Assembly (NCBI RefSeq): GCF_002251795.1
Contig: NZ_NOXU01000027.1
Location: 49,344 to 113,343 of the forward strand
Source of the DNA: Niveispirillum lacus
GTDB lineage: Bacteria > Pseudomonadota > Alphaproteobacteria > Azospirillales > Azospirillaceae
DNA: 64,000 nt
Reading direction: 5' to 3'
The translations under genes and the position numbers were made by a program. The notes beneath the pieces were generated by a model. The model did no database searches. It had not been told where the DNA came from and saw only the letters and a list, made by a program, of their open reading frames with translations. This document shows, piece by piece, positions 54,546-63,861 of this stretch (positions are counted from its first letter, which is position 1; the number at the start of each line of letters is the position of its first letter).

Positions 54546-54786
54546 TGTTTCTTATCCATGGGTTGACAGACATCGCATGGTTTAACATGGGGCATCAGCA
54601 GCCGATATCCCAGTCCCGGCATGCATAGCCCCCCCCAGCGACCCCGCATGGTCGCCATGAAAGTTCGATTGCAATGCAGCATGATCCGTGTTGGCATGGA
54701 TGTTAGCGGTGTCACGCATAGGGCTTCACCAACATTACCGGCACCATGCCTGACAGGTTGCAGGCATGGTGCCGGCGGGGATATGG

Positions 54787-56919
54787 ATGACAAGTGATCC
54801 GGTCGTTCATCTCTGGGTTCTGACCGCGACGGCTTTGGTCTTCGCGATGCAGTTGGGATTCTGCCTGCTGGAAGTCGGGTTCGTCCGGGCCAAGAATTCC
54901 ATCAATGTCGCCATCAAGAATGTGATGGATTTTTGCATCGCCGCCTTCCTGTTCTGGCTGTTCGGCTATGCCATCATGTTCGGGCCCAGTTGGATGGGCA
55001 TCGCTGGCACCGGTGGCTTCATGCCCGACCATCTGGATGCCACGACACCCCTGGTGTTCATCCTGTTTCAGATCATGTTTTGTGGCACCGCAACGACCAT
55101 TGTGTCGGGGGCGGTGGCCGAACGCATGGGCTATGGCAGCTACATCATCGTCTCCGCCCTGCTGTCGGCCCTGATCTATCCGGTTTTCGGGCATTGGGCC
55201 TGGGGCGGCATGGCGGGGACGGAAAGCCAGGGCTGGCTGTCGGCCATGGGGTTCATCGACTTTGCCGGCTCCACCGTCGTGCATTCCGTAGGCGGATGGC
55301 TGTCGCTGGCAGCGGTTCTGGTGATCGGCCCACGCACCGGGCGCTTTGATCCCGGTGTCCGGGCACTGGGCAGCAACAACCTGACCATGGCGGCATCCGG
55401 TGTGCTGGTCCTGTGGTTCGGTTGGCTGGGTTTTAATGGCGGTTCGGTGCTGGGGGAGTTGGACAAGGCACCAGGCGTCTTGCTGAACACTGTGGTTGCG
55501 GGCTGTGCCGGCGGTCTGGCGGGGCATTTCCTGTCGATGCTGATGGAACCGAAACCGCGTGTCGAACATTTCCTGAATGGCATCCTGGGTGGTCTGGTCG
55601 GCATCACGGCTTGCGCGCTGGTGGTCAGCACCGGGTCGGCGGCGGTGATCGGGGCGGTGGCCGGGGTGATCGTCATTGCCGGCGGCGTGCTGCTGGACCG
55701 CTTGAAGATTGACGATGCGGTGGGGGCCGTGCCCGTGCATCTGTTCGCCGGCATCTGGGGGACATTGTGCGTGGCCCTGTTTGGCGATGTCGCCCTGTTC
55801 GGCACAGGCCTGTCACGTTGGCAGCAGTTGGGGGTGCAGATCACCGGGATCGTTGCTTGCGGGGTTTTCACCTTTGGCAGCGGCTATATCCTGCTGTGGG
55901 CCATCAACCGGGTTTTTCCGCTGCGCATCGATGTGGAGGCGGAGCGGTTGGGCCTGAACGTGGCCGAACATGGCGCCACGTCCCCCATGCTGGATCTGGC
56001 TGCCGAGATGGAGCGCCACCGTCAGGAAGGCAAGTTTGACCGTCCTGTCCACGTGGAACCGCAGTCGGATGTGGAGTTGATCGCAGCACAGTATAATCGC
56101 GTGATCGATCGGGTCACGGCGGAGATCCAGCGTCATTCTCTGCTGCTGGAGGAATTGAGCAAGGCCAAAGTGGAGGCAGAAAACTCCAACCTCTCAAAGT
56201 CACAGTTCCTGGCAACCATGAGCCATGAACTGCGCACACCGTTGAACGCGGTGATCGGCTTTTCACAATTGATCGCTGATCAGGCCTATGGCCCCCTCGA
56301 CGAGCATTACGTCGAACATGCCCGCGACATCCATGATGGCGGCAAACATCTGCTGGCGCTGGTCAATGATGTGTTGGATTTCTCGCGGCTGGAGGCCGGG
56401 AAGTTCCAGTTGAATGAACAGCCGCTGGATCTGGTGCGTATCCTGCGCGGTGTCCATCGATTGATGCTGCCGCTGGCCGAAAGTGGCAGCCTGGGCCTAC
56501 TCCTGGATGCATCGCCTGATCTGCCAGCCCTGATGGCCGATGAACGCGCCATCCGTCAGATCCTGATCAATCTGGTCGGCAACGCGGTCAAGTTCACCCA
56601 GGCCGGCGGCAAGGTGAAGTTGATCGCCACCCTGGAACCTGATCGCCGCCTCTGCCTGACCGTGAATGACAGCGGCATCGGTATGGACCCGGCCCTGGTA
56701 TCCAAGGCGCTGGAACCCTTTACCCAGCTTGAGGGCGGGCTGGCCAAAGGTCATGGCGGGTCAGGCCTGGGCCTGTCGCTGGTCAATGCACTGGTACGCC
56801 TGCATGACGGGACACTGGTGATCCAGACAGCACCGGGCAAGGGCACCAGCGTCCATATCCGCTTCCCCATCGCCCGCACCATCGAACGGGCAGCGGAGAA
56901 GGACCGGCGGACGGGCTAG
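54787..56919 (+). CDS. Ammonium transporter fused to a histidine kinase (Amt-HK)
   Basis: A 710-aa fusion. Residues about 5-395 are an Amt/Rh channel with 11 helices. The twin His are present (H166 in VVHSVGG, H318 in PVHLFAG), as are the phenylalanine gate region (FQIMF) and GHWAWGG. A linker (about 395-460) leads to a HisKA domain with the H-box MSHELRTPLNAV (H480) and a HATPase domain with LINLVGNAVKFT, DSGIGMDP and GGSGLGLSLV. It should sense ammonium passage and phosphorylate a response regulator not encoded here. The in-frame ATG at 54766 would add seven residues. Confidence 0.94.
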   Translation: MTSDPVVHLWVLTATALVFAMQLGFCLLEVGFVRAKNSINVAIKNVMDFCIAAFLFWLFGYAIMFGPSWMGIAGTGGFMPDHLDATTPLVFILFQIMFCGTATTIVSGAVAERMGYGSYIIVSALLSALIYPVFGHWAWGGMAGTESQGWLSAMGFIDFAGSTVVHSVGGWLSLAAVLVIGPRTGRFDPGVRALGSNNLTMAASGVLVLWFGWLGFNGGSVLGELDKAPGVLLNTVVAGCAGGLAGHFLSMLMEPKPRVEHFLNGILGGLVGITACALVVSTGSAAVIGAVAGVIVIAGGVLLDRLKIDDAVGAVPVHLFAGIWGTLCVALFGDVALFGTGLSRWQQLGVQITGIVACGVFTFGSGYILLWAINRVFPLRIDVEAERLGLNVAEHGATSPMLDLAAEMERHRQEGKFDRPVHVEPQSDVELIAAQYNRVIDRVTAEIQRHSLLLEELSKAKVEAENSNLSKSQFLATMSHELRTPLNAVIGFSQLIADQAYGPLDEHYVEHARDIHDGGKHLLALVNDVLDFSRLEAGKFQLNEQPLDLVRILRGVHRLMLPLAESGSLGLLLDASPDLPALMADERAIRQILINLVGNAVKFTQAGGKVKLIATLEPDRRLCLTVNDSGIGMDPALVSKALEPFTQLEGGLAKGHGGSGLGLSLVNALVRLHDGTLVIQTAPGKGTSVHIRFPIARTIERAAEKDRRTG

Positions 56920-56962
56920 GATCAGGGGCCACCGCCCCCCTTTATACCCTGAGCGCGGGCGG

Positions 56963-58039
56963 TCACAGCAACCACCGCCCCTCCAGCCAGCGAAGGACCC
57001 ATAGCGCGCTGCGTCCCTGGGTCCAGTAACCCGCCCATTGCGCCAGCGCGGTGCCATTGCCCAGATCGAAGAACAAGGGCGGTGTGTGGAGGGTGGCGCG
57101 GCGCGGTACCAGGCTGCTGGCCAGCGCCGTCAGATTGAAGCCCAGCGTGCGCCAACCCGGATGCAGACCGCCTGAAGGGCAGACAGTCTCTCCCCCAGCC
57201 AATACATGGTCGAGACCGCCGACAAAAAGCCTGGCGTCACAGGCCAGTCGCCCATCGACATCAACATTCAGCCCGCTGGTCTTCAGCCAGCCCGGCCCCA
57301 CCCCGCCTGTCGCATTCAAAAACAGGTCAAAGGCGATGCGGTCTCCGTTGGCCAGTACGGCCTCATTGCCGTCCACCCGTGCCACCGTGGCCTTTTCGAT
57401 CAGGATGGCGCCATGGGCCGACAGAAACTCTGCCAGCCTGACCCCCACCGGCCCCGGTAACCTGGACAGGATCAGACCCCGCATCAGCAGCGTGACGGCC
57501 ACATGTCCGCCCAGCAGGGCGGCAAGCTGAAGGATGGACAGTGCCATCCGTACCGCTTCGATCCCGCCGCCGGCGATGGTCAGGGCCACGACCCGACCCG
57601 GATGCAGTGCAAACCGGGCTTCCAGCGCGGCGCGCAGGTCCAGCAGGCGGGACAGGGGGCGTGTGGCAAAGCAGCGATGATGCCCGACGGTCCCCGGAAT
57701 GGCCCGTGTGCCCGCCTCTGGTGCGATCGACAACAGGTCGAAAGGAACCGGCTCCCCCTCATGCCGGTGTACCAGACCGGCTTTCAGATCCAGGCCCAAC
57801 ACCCCGTCATCAATAAAGCCGATCCCGGCTTGCCGTGCCAGGGTACCGACATCTAGCCGCGCAATGGCGGGATCAATCCGCCCCGCCAGCATGGCCGGTA
57901 CCGCCTCCGCCCAGATCTGCGGGGCTGTCGCCAGCAGGCTGACGCTGTGACCACGGCGCGATAATGCGGACAGTTGTTTGAGCAGCGGCGGCCGGGCGTG
58001 ACCACTGCCCAGAAGCAGGATACGAAGCGGACCGGTCAC
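56963..58039 (-). CDS. FAD-dependent pyridine nucleotide oxidoreductase (Ndh/SelD-N-like)
   Basis: A 358-aa flavoprotein. The first dinucleotide loop is [17 protein letters not shown] (GxGH form seen in SelD-fused and type II NADH dehydrogenase-like enzymes). The second, [18 protein letters not shown], has GGGIEA. The FAD-closing motif is [10 protein letters not shown] and the C-terminal region ends LEGRWLL. It may oxidise NADH or a related donor; the acceptor is unknown. Its start overlaps the ctrA stop by 4 nt (ATGA), so it is co-expressed with ctrA. Confidence 0.85.
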   Translation of the reverse strand: MTGPLRILLLGSGHARPPLLKQLSALSRRGHSVSLLATAPQIWAEAVPAMLAGRIDPAIARLDVGTLARQAGIGFIDDGVLGLDLKAGLVHRHEGEPVPFDLLSIAPEAGTRAIPGTVGHHRCFATRPLSRLLDLRAALEARFALHPGRVVALTIAGGGIEAVRMALSILQLAALLGGHVAVTLLMRGLILSRLPGPVGVRLAEFLSAHGAILIEKATVARVDGNEAVLANGDRIAFDLFLNATGGVGPGWLKTSGLNVDVDGRLACDARLFVGGLDHVLAGGETVCPSGGLHPGWRTLGFNLTALASSLVPRRATLHTPPLFFDLGNGTALAQWAGYWTQGRSALWVLRWLEGRWLL

Positions 58040-58746
58040 CCGGCAGCCTTCGCCGCGGCCGCCCCTTCAGCCGGGTCGCGCAACACATAGCCGCGGCCCC
58101 ACACTGTTTCGATGTAATTGTCGCCATCGGTCGCGGTGGTCAGCTTCTTGCGCAATTTGCACACAAAAACGTCGATGATCTTCAATTCCGGCTCGTCCAT
58201 GCCGCCATAAAGATGGTTCAGGAACATTTCCTTGGTCAGCGTCGTGCCCTTGCGCAGCGACAGGAGTTCCAGAATGCCATATTCCTTGCCCGTCAGGTGT
58301 AGCGGAGCACCCTCCACGCTGGCGGTCTTGGCATCAAGGTTCACGGTCAGCTTGCCGGTACGGATGACACTTTCCGAATGACCCTTGGACCGGCGGATGA
58401 TGGCCTGGACCCGCGCGATCAATTCGCGCTTGTCAAACGGCTTGGTCAGATAGTCATCGGCGCCGAACCCCAGACCCTTGATTTTATGATCCAGGTCGGA
58501 CAGGCCCGAGAGGATCAGGATTGGCGTATTGACCCGTGAGGCGCGCAGACGACGCAGCACCTCATACCCGTCCATGTCGGGCAGCATCAGATCAAGAATG
58601 ATGATATCGTAATCATAGAGTTTACCGATCTCCAGCCCGTCTTCACCCAGGCTGGTGGCATCCACGATGTACCCGCCCTCGGCGGACAACATCAGCTGGA
58701 TGCTCTTCTGCATCGCGGCATCGTCTTCGACCAGCAGGACACGCAT
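58036..58746 (-). CDS. ctrA: Cell-cycle master response regulator CtrA
   Basis: A 236-aa OmpR/PhoB-type transcription factor. The receiver domain has [20 protein letters not shown] and the phosphorylated Asp in [17 protein letters not shown], with the Lys in [15 protein letters not shown]. The winged-helix domain (about 130-225) has [19 protein letters not shown] and [20 protein letters not shown], the exact CtrA fingerprint. It controls cell cycle, flagella and chemotaxis in alphaproteobacteria, and it is divergent from fliI-fliJ. Only a single TTAA half-site is visible in the shared upstream region. Confidence 0.97.
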   Translation of the reverse strand: MRVLLVEDDAAMQKSIQLMLSAEGGYIVDATSLGEDGLEIGKLYDYDIIILDLMLPDMDGYEVLRRLRASRVNTPILILSGLSDLDHKIKGLGFGADDYLTKPFDKRELIARVQAIIRRSKGHSESVIRTGKLTVNLDAKTASVEGAPLHLTGKEYGILELLSLRKGTTLTKEMFLNHLYGGMDEPELKIIDVFVCKLRKKLTTATDGDNYIETVWGRGYVLRDPAEGAAAAKAAG

Positions 58747-58914
58747 GACAAGTTCCTCGGGCTTTCAATGAGCATCACCCCATCTAAGGCAGATAGGTTA
58801 ACAGACGCTCTACGGATATGCTATCCGACCAATGGCATTGCCAGGGGTCATAGCCTGTTCATTGGTATGTGGTGAACAACCCGGCAGATCCCTGCCACAG
58901 ATCGGGGGCAATCG

Positions 58915-60243
58915 ATGCTTGATCACGACCAGTTGCTGCAGGAGATCAACGCCCTGCCCGGCTATGCTGTTTTCGGTCGCGTGACCTCCGTCCTGGGCAT
59001 GATGGTTGAGGTCGGGGGTGTCGAACGGCGCCTGTCCATCGGTGGCCGCTGTCGGGTGATCACCCGCGGGGGCAGGCCGGTGCCCTGTGAAGTGGTCGGT
59101 TTCCGGGGTGGCCGGGCCTTGCTGATGCCATTCGGCACGCTGGACGATATCGGCCTGGGCTGTCGGGCGGAGGTGGCGGAGGGTCAGGCGTCGATTTATC
59201 CAACCCAGGCCTGGCTGGGCCGCGTCATCAACGCCCTGGGACAACCCATTGACGGCAAGGGCCCCTTACCCACCGGTGATGTGCCTTATCTGATCAAGGC
59301 CGGTCCGCCGCCCGCCCATGCCCGCAAGCGGGTGGGCGGTAAGATGGATCTGGGAGTAAAATCCATCAATACGTTCCTGTCCTGCTGCCGTGGGCAGCGC
59401 ATGGGCATCTTTGCCGGCTCCGGCGTGGGCAAGTCGGTGTTGATGTCGATGTTGGCCAAATATACCGAGGCCAATGTCAGTGTCATCGGCCTGATTGGTG
59501 AGCGTGGGCGCGAGGTACAGGAGTTCCTGGAGCATGACCTGGGACCGGAAGGCATCGCACGCTCCGTTGTTATCGTCGCCACCTCCGACGAACCACCCCT
59601 GATGCGCCGTCAGGCCGCCTACCTGACCTTTGCCGTGTCGGAGTTTTTCCGCGATCAGGAACAGGACGTGCTGTGCCTGATGGACAGCGTCACCCGCTTC
59701 GCCATGGCCCAGCGAGAGATCGGCCTGTCCGCCGGTGAACCACCCACCACCAAGGGCTATCCACCCACGGTCTTCGCCGAGTTGCCGCGCCTGCTGGAAC
59801 GGGCTGGCCCCGGTACGGGGGTGGGTACCATCAGCGGCCTGTTTACGGTGCTGGTCGAAGGTGGCGACATGGAAGAACCCATCGCCGATGCGGTGCGCGG
59901 TATTCTGGACGGCCATATCGTCATGGAACGGCGTATCGGCGAACGCGGACGCTATCCGGCGATCAACATCCTGCGGTCGGTCAGCCGCACCATGCCCGGC
60001 TGCAACACACCGGAACAGAATGCGTTGGTCGGCAAGGCGCGGCGCCTGATGTCGGCCTATTCCGACATGGAGGAGATGATCCGCCTCGGGGCTTACCGCA
60101 AGGGCAGTGACCCGCAGGTGGATGAGGCCATTCATTACAACCCGGCGATCGAAGCCTTCCTGCGCCAGGGCAAGGGGGAGCGCAGCACCCTTGACCAGGG
60201 CTATGCCGAACTGGCTGCCATCCTGGGCGGGGCCAGCGGATGA
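58915..60243 (+). CDS. fliI: Flagellar export ATPase FliI
   Basis: A 442-aa F1-beta-like ATPase that energises flagellar protein export. Motifs: Walker A GSGVGKS in [38 protein letters not shown], Walker [12 protein letters not shown] and [20 protein letters not shown]. The start ATG at 58915 begins [12 protein letters not shown]. It overlaps fliJ by 4 nt. The rest of the flagellar genes are outside the window. Divergent from ctrA, a conserved pairing in alphaproteobacteria. Confidence 0.97.
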   Translation: MLDHDQLLQEINALPGYAVFGRVTSVLGMMVEVGGVERRLSIGGRCRVITRGGRPVPCEVVGFRGGRALLMPFGTLDDIGLGCRAEVAEGQASIYPTQAWLGRVINALGQPIDGKGPLPTGDVPYLIKAGPPPAHARKRVGGKMDLGVKSINTFLSCCRGQRMGIFAGSGVGKSVLMSMLAKYTEANVSVIGLIGERGREVQEFLEHDLGPEGIARSVVIVATSDEPPLMRRQAAYLTFAVSEFFRDQEQDVLCLMDSVTRFAMAQREIGLSAGEPPTTKGYPPTVFAELPRLLERAGPGTGVGTISGLFTVLVEGGDMEEPIADAVRGILDGHIVMERRIGERGRYPAINILRSVSRTMPGCNTPEQNALVGKARRLMSAYSDMEEMIRLGAYRKGSDPQVDEAIHYNPAIEAFLRQGKGERSTLDQGYAELAAILGGASG

Positions 60244-60689
60244 AAGACCTGAAGCCCCTGATCCGCCTGAACCAGCGCGAGGTGGATCAACGCCGTCGTG
60301 TACTGGTGGAGTTGCAAGAGGCCCAGGAACGGCTGGCAGCGGAGCGGGAACAGTTTGAAAATCAGGTGGTCATGGAACGTGAACTGGCCGCCACTGACCT
60401 GATGCTGGCCAAGTCGTATCCCGCCTTCGCCAAGCGGGTGGAGATGATGCGCGACGACTATGAACGGCGCGCGGCCACCCTCAGGCTGGAGGTGGAGCGG
60501 GCCGAAGAAGCAGTGGCCGAGGCGTTCCGCGAACTGAAGAAATTTGAACAGGTCCAGGAACAGCGCGATCAAGCCGCCAAAGAGGCCCGGCGTTACCGCG
60601 AAACCCAGATGTTCGACGAGGTGGCTTCCATCCGCTTCTCCCGCCAGCAGGGGACAGCAGATGAAACCGGGGAGGGCGGTAGTGGCTGA
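60240..60689 (+). CDS. fliJ: Flagellar export chaperone FliJ
   Basis: A 149-aa protein almost entirely coiled coil ([20 protein letters not shown], then long heptad-like Glu/Arg/Leu). FliJ couples the FliI ATPase to the export gate FlhA, like the gamma subunit of F1. Start overlaps fliI. Length and position fit; sequence is poorly conserved by nature. Confidence 0.9.
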   Translation: MKDLKPLIRLNQREVDQRRRVLVELQEAQERLAAEREQFENQVVMERELAATDLMLAKSYPAFAKRVEMMRDDYERRAATLRLEVERAEEAVAEAFRELKKFEQVQEQRDQAAKEARRYRETQMFDEVASIRFSRQQGTADETGEGGSG

Positions 60690-60771
60690 TCATCGCGCGC
60701 CCGCTTCCCATGGCCCCGGTGCCCGCCAATGTGCAGGCCTATTGTAGTCTCGCCCCTGTCTGCCGATACCC

Positions 60772-62001
60772 ATGACCGTCCTGATCCTGAGCGTTTTTGT
60801 GCTGGTCTATCTGGGCATGGCCATCGGCCGCTTTCCCGGTTTGCAGATCGACCGGACCGGCATCGCGCTGCTGGGCGCCGTAATCCTGGCGCTGGCCGGC
60901 GCAATCCCGGGCGAAGCCCTGGCCACCGCCATTGACTACCCGACCCTTTTTATTCTGTTGGGCCTGATGATCCTGTCGGCACAGTTTGAACTGGCGGGCT
61001 TTTATGGCTGGTGTGCGGTGCGGCTGGCGCAGGCGGCACTTAGTCCGGTGGCGCTACTGGCGCTGGTGGTGGCGGTGGGTGGCGGGCTGTCGGCGGTGCT
61101 GGCCAATGATGTGGTGGTCTTCGCCATGACGCCATTGCTCTGCGCCGGGCTGGTGGCGCGGGGGCTGGATGCCCGACCGTATCTGATCGCCCTGGCGGGG
61201 GCCGCCAATGCAGGTTCGGCCGCCACCATCATCGGCAATCCGCAGAACATCCTGATCGGACAGTTGGGCCATCTGGATTTCTGGCCTTTCCTGGCGGCCT
61301 GCGCTGTGCCAGCCGTTCTGGCCATGGTGTGTGTCTTTGCCACCGTTGCCTTCATCTGGCGCGGGCGGCTGGAACTGGCCGATGCCAGTCCCCTGCCGCT
61401 GTCCCCGCCCGACCTTGACCTGTGGCATCTGAAAAAGGCGCTGCTGGCGACCCTGGTGCTGCTGGTGTTTTTTGCCACGCCATTGCCGCAGGAGGAAGGG
61501 GTGCTGGCCGTGGCGGCGGCCATGCTGATCTCCCGCCGGTTCGCCAGCCGCCGCATGCTGGGGCTGGTGGACTGGCACCTGCTGGTGCTGTTCGCAGCCC
61601 TGTTTGTGGTCACGGCGGCGTTGGCCCGCACCGGCCTGCCGGCGGCGATGGTGGCCACACTCGCCAACAGCGGCTGGGCGCCGGACCGTCTGTCTGTTCT
61701 GGCCCCCCTGTCCCTGGTGGCCAGCAATACGATCGGCAATGTGCCGGCGGTGCTGCTGCTGATGCAGGTCTGGCCCAGCCCGCCAGAGGGCGCGCTTTAC
61801 GCGCTGGCCGTCCTGTCCACCCTATCGGGCAACCTGCTGCTGCTGGGTAGCCTTGCCAACCTGATCGTGGTGGAACGCGCAGCGGCCAGCGGCGTGACGT
61901 TGGGTTTTTGGGAACATGCCAAATGCGGCGTACCGATGACCCTGTCCTCCATCGCCCTGGCCATCGGGTGGCTGTGGGCGATGGGGCATGTGGGGTGGTG
62001 A
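60772..62001 (+). CDS. Ion-transporter-superfamily permease (SLC13/ArsB/NhaD-like)
   Basis: A 409-aa membrane protein with about 10-11 helices. The duplicated loop motif occurs as AANAGSAATIIGNPQNILIG in the first half and SNTIGNVPAVLLLM in the second half, characteristic of ion transporter superfamily members such as ArsB, NhaD and SLC13. The substrate (an anion such as arsenite or a dicarboxylate, or Na+/H+ exchange) cannot be settled. Neighbouring regulator genes (Zur-like, CobW) are on the other strand. Confidence 0.88.
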   Translation: MTVLILSVFVLVYLGMAIGRFPGLQIDRTGIALLGAVILALAGAIPGEALATAIDYPTLFILLGLMILSAQFELAGFYGWCAVRLAQAALSPVALLALVVAVGGGLSAVLANDVVVFAMTPLLCAGLVARGLDARPYLIALAGAANAGSAATIIGNPQNILIGQLGHLDFWPFLAACAVPAVLAMVCVFATVAFIWRGRLELADASPLPLSPPDLDLWHLKKALLATLVLLVFFATPLPQEEGVLAVAAAMLISRRFASRRMLGLVDWHLLVLFAALFVVTAALARTGLPAAMVATLANSGWAPDRLSVLAPLSLVASNTIGNVPAVLLLMQVWPSPPEGALYALAVLSTLSGNLLLLGSLANLIVVERAAASGVTLGFWEHAKCGVPMTLSSIALAIGWLWAMGHVGW

Positions 62002-62004
62002 TCG

Positions 62005-63237
62005 TTACGCTGCCTTGGCGTTCACCACACTGTCGAACAGTTCCTGCACCGTTTCGCGCTTCAAATCCTTGACGATGAAGACGATGCGGGTGCTCTGGTC
62101 CGCCGTGGGCCAAGTGTCCAGTTGCACCGGCGGGTGGAACAGGTGCTGGACGCCGTGGATAACGATGGGCCGTTCCGCCTCCTCGACATTCAGCAGGCCC
62201 TTCACGCGCAGGATGTTGTCGCCTTGCGCCTTAGCCACTGTCTCGAAGAAAGTGACCAGCCCGTCCCAGGGCAGCGGCTTTTCCGACCGGATAACGAAGG
62301 ACGAGATCTTGTCATTGTGACGATTGACGTCATGGTGGTGATGGTCATGGCCATGCACGTGATCATGGTCATGGTCACAATGGCCATGATCGTGGTCGCA
62401 ATGGCTGTGGTCATGGTGGTCATGCCCATGGTCATGGGCGTGGTGCTCATGCCCGTGATCATGATGATCATGGGTGCAATGCCCATGATCATGGTCGCAA
62501 TGGCCATGGTCGTGATCATGGTGATGATCATCCCCACCTTCATAGGCCTCGGCCTTCAGCCAGCGCTGAACGTCCAGCGACTTGGTGGCCGGGTTGTACA
62601 GGCCCGCATCGAACAGCAGGACAGGCAGGCCCTGATCCTTCTGCGCATCGACATGCACGGCACCGGGGTTCAGGTCATGCAGGCGGCGGCGCAGCGCCTC
62701 CACCTTGGCCGGTTCGGCCAAATCGGTCTTGGTCAGGACCACGCGGTCGGCAACCGCAGCCTGCTTCAGGCTTTCCTCATGCTCGTCCAACTGGCCCATG
62801 CCATGGACCGTGTCGATGGTGGTGACCACCCCGTCCAGACGGAAACGCGAGGCGATCAACGGATCGGTCATCAGCGTATGCAGGATGGGGGCCGGATCGG
62901 CCAGGCCCGTGGTCTCGATCACCACACGGTCGAATTCGGGAATGTCGCCACGCATGCGCTTCATGTAGAGGTCGCGCAAGGTCTCGGCCAGGTCGGAGCG
63001 GATCGTGCAGCACAGGCAACCGCTATCCATCAGCACCATATTTTCGTCCGACTGTTCGACCAGCAGATGGTCCAGCCCGACCTCACCAAATTCATTAATG
63101 ACGACGGCGGTGCGTACCATGGCCGGATCGCGGATCAGGCGCGACAGCAACGTGGTCTTGCCGCTGCCCAAAAACCCGGTCAGGACCGAAATGGGCAGGC
63201 GGGGCGGCGGGCTGGGCGGGGTCTGTTGCGTGGACAA
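62005..63237 (-). CDS. CobW/COG0523 metallochaperone GTPase with His-rich insert
   Basis: A 410-aa G3E GTPase. Walker A LTGFLGSGKTTLLSRL, switch region NEFGEVGLDHLLVEQ, the metal-binding CxCC (SGCLCCTIRSDL) and NKTD-like LTKTDLAEP are all present. The C-terminal CobW domain (about 315-405) ends ELFDSVVNAKAA. Between them is a His-rich run of about 70 residues, which should bind Zn2+ or similar. It probably delivers zinc when it is scarce. The gene follows a Zur-like regulator by 69 nt on the same strand. The putative 492-aa antisense frame over the His repeats is a shadow. Confidence 0.95.
   Translation of the reverse strand: MSTQQTPPSPPPRLPISVLTGFLGSGKTTLLSRLIRDPAMVRTAVVINEFGEVGLDHLLVEQSDENMVLMDSGCLCCTIRSDLAETLRDLYMKRMRGDIPEFDRVVIETTGLADPAPILHTLMTDPLIASRFRLDGVVTTIDTVHGMGQLDEHEESLKQAAVADRVVLTKTDLAEPAKVEALRRRLHDLNPGAVHVDAQKDQGLPVLLFDAGLYNPATKSLDVQRWLKAEAYEGGDDHHHDHDHGHCDHDHGHCTHDHHDHGHEHHAHDHGHDHHDHSHCDHDHGHCDHDHDHVHGHDHHHHDVNRHNDKISSFVIRSEKPLPWDGLVTFFETVAKAQGDNILRVKGLLNVEEAERPIVIHGVQHLFHPPVQLDTWPTADQSTRIVFIVKDLKRETVQELFDSVVNAKAA
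62325..62537 (-). repeat. Imperfect repeat encoding the His-rich segment
   Basis: On the plus strand ATGGTCATG, GTGATCATG and GTGGTCATG-type units repeat in about 12-15 nt steps; on the coding strand they give HGHCDHDH, HDHGHDHH and related units. The mix of His, Asp, Cys and Gly suits soft-metal binding. Slippage here could change the number of units between strains. Confidence 0.85.
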
Positions 63238-63306
63238 GAGAGTATTCCTCGGGCAGAGAAAAGGCAGTTTGTTTGGCGGACAAATGGGGGCGCAAGGCCA
63301 CCCGCG

Positions 63307-63798
63307 TCAATGGTCGCGGCAGTCGGGGCAGATGCCCGTTACCTCTACGGTCTGCCGCTGCACGGTAAAGCCCTGCGCCGCCGCACTGTCAGCGATGGCT
63401 GCCGCAATGCTGCGGTCGGTCAGTTCGGTGGCATTGCCGCAGCAGGAGCAGACCAGGAACTGTCCGGTATGGGCGGTGCCAGGGTCGGGGCAGCCGACAA
63501 AGGCGTTCTGGCTTTCGATCCGGTGGATCAGCCCCTGTTCCAACAGGAAATCCAGCGCGCGATAGACGGTCAGGGGGGCCACGCGCTTCCCATCGGCTGA
63601 CAGGTCTTCCAGGATGGCATAGGCGCCGCGCGGCTTATGGCTAGACCAGACCAGTTCCAGCACACGCGCCCGCTGCGCTGTTAGGCGCACGCCTCGTTCG
63701 GTACAGATGGCATCGGCACGCGCCAGCGCCTCCTTGACGCAAGACCCATGGTCATGGCGAACAGCATGGTCGTGAGGGTGGTGGCTATGGCTGGACAT
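63307..63798 (-). CDS. Zur-type Fur-family zinc-responsive repressor
   Basis: A 163-aa Fur-family regulator. The His-rich N-terminus MSSHSHHPHDHAVRHDH precedes a DNA-binding domain (about 20-100) with RLTAQRARVLELVWSS, then the dimer/metal domain with APLTVYRALDFLLEQGLIH and FVGCPDPG, CSCCGN and CPDC zinc-site cysteines. Those paired Cys and its position ahead of the CobW gene point to Zur rather than Fur. Likely represses CobW and zinc uptake genes when zinc is plentiful; no clear operator was found upstream. Confidence 0.88.
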   Translation of the reverse strand: MSSHSHHPHDHAVRHDHGSCVKEALARADAICTERGVRLTAQRARVLELVWSSHKPRGAYAILEDLSADGKRVAPLTVYRALDFLLEQGLIHRIESQNAFVGCPDPGTAHTGQFLVCSCCGNATELTDRSIAAAIADSAAAQGFTVQRQTVEVTGICPDCRDH

Positions 63799-63861
63799 TG
63801 GATAGGCCTTCGGCAAACACAATGCCAATGTAGGCAGGCTGACTGCGGAAGGAAAGCAGGG

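Noticed and set aside
54691-54707. Sigma-54-like TTGGCATGGATGTTAGC before the Amt-kinase gene
   Set aside because: The GG-to-GC spacing is one base too long for a -24/-12 promoter, so it was not called.
58798-58801. TTAA half-site between ctrA and fliI
   Set aside because: A CtrA box needs two TTAA halves separated by 7 nt; only one is present.
62122-63600. 492-codon plus-strand frame over CobW and Zur genes, with Met/Val/Ile-rich stretch
   Set aside because: It is the antisense of the His-rich repeat. The hydrophobic run results from ATG/GTC codons opposite CAT/GAC.
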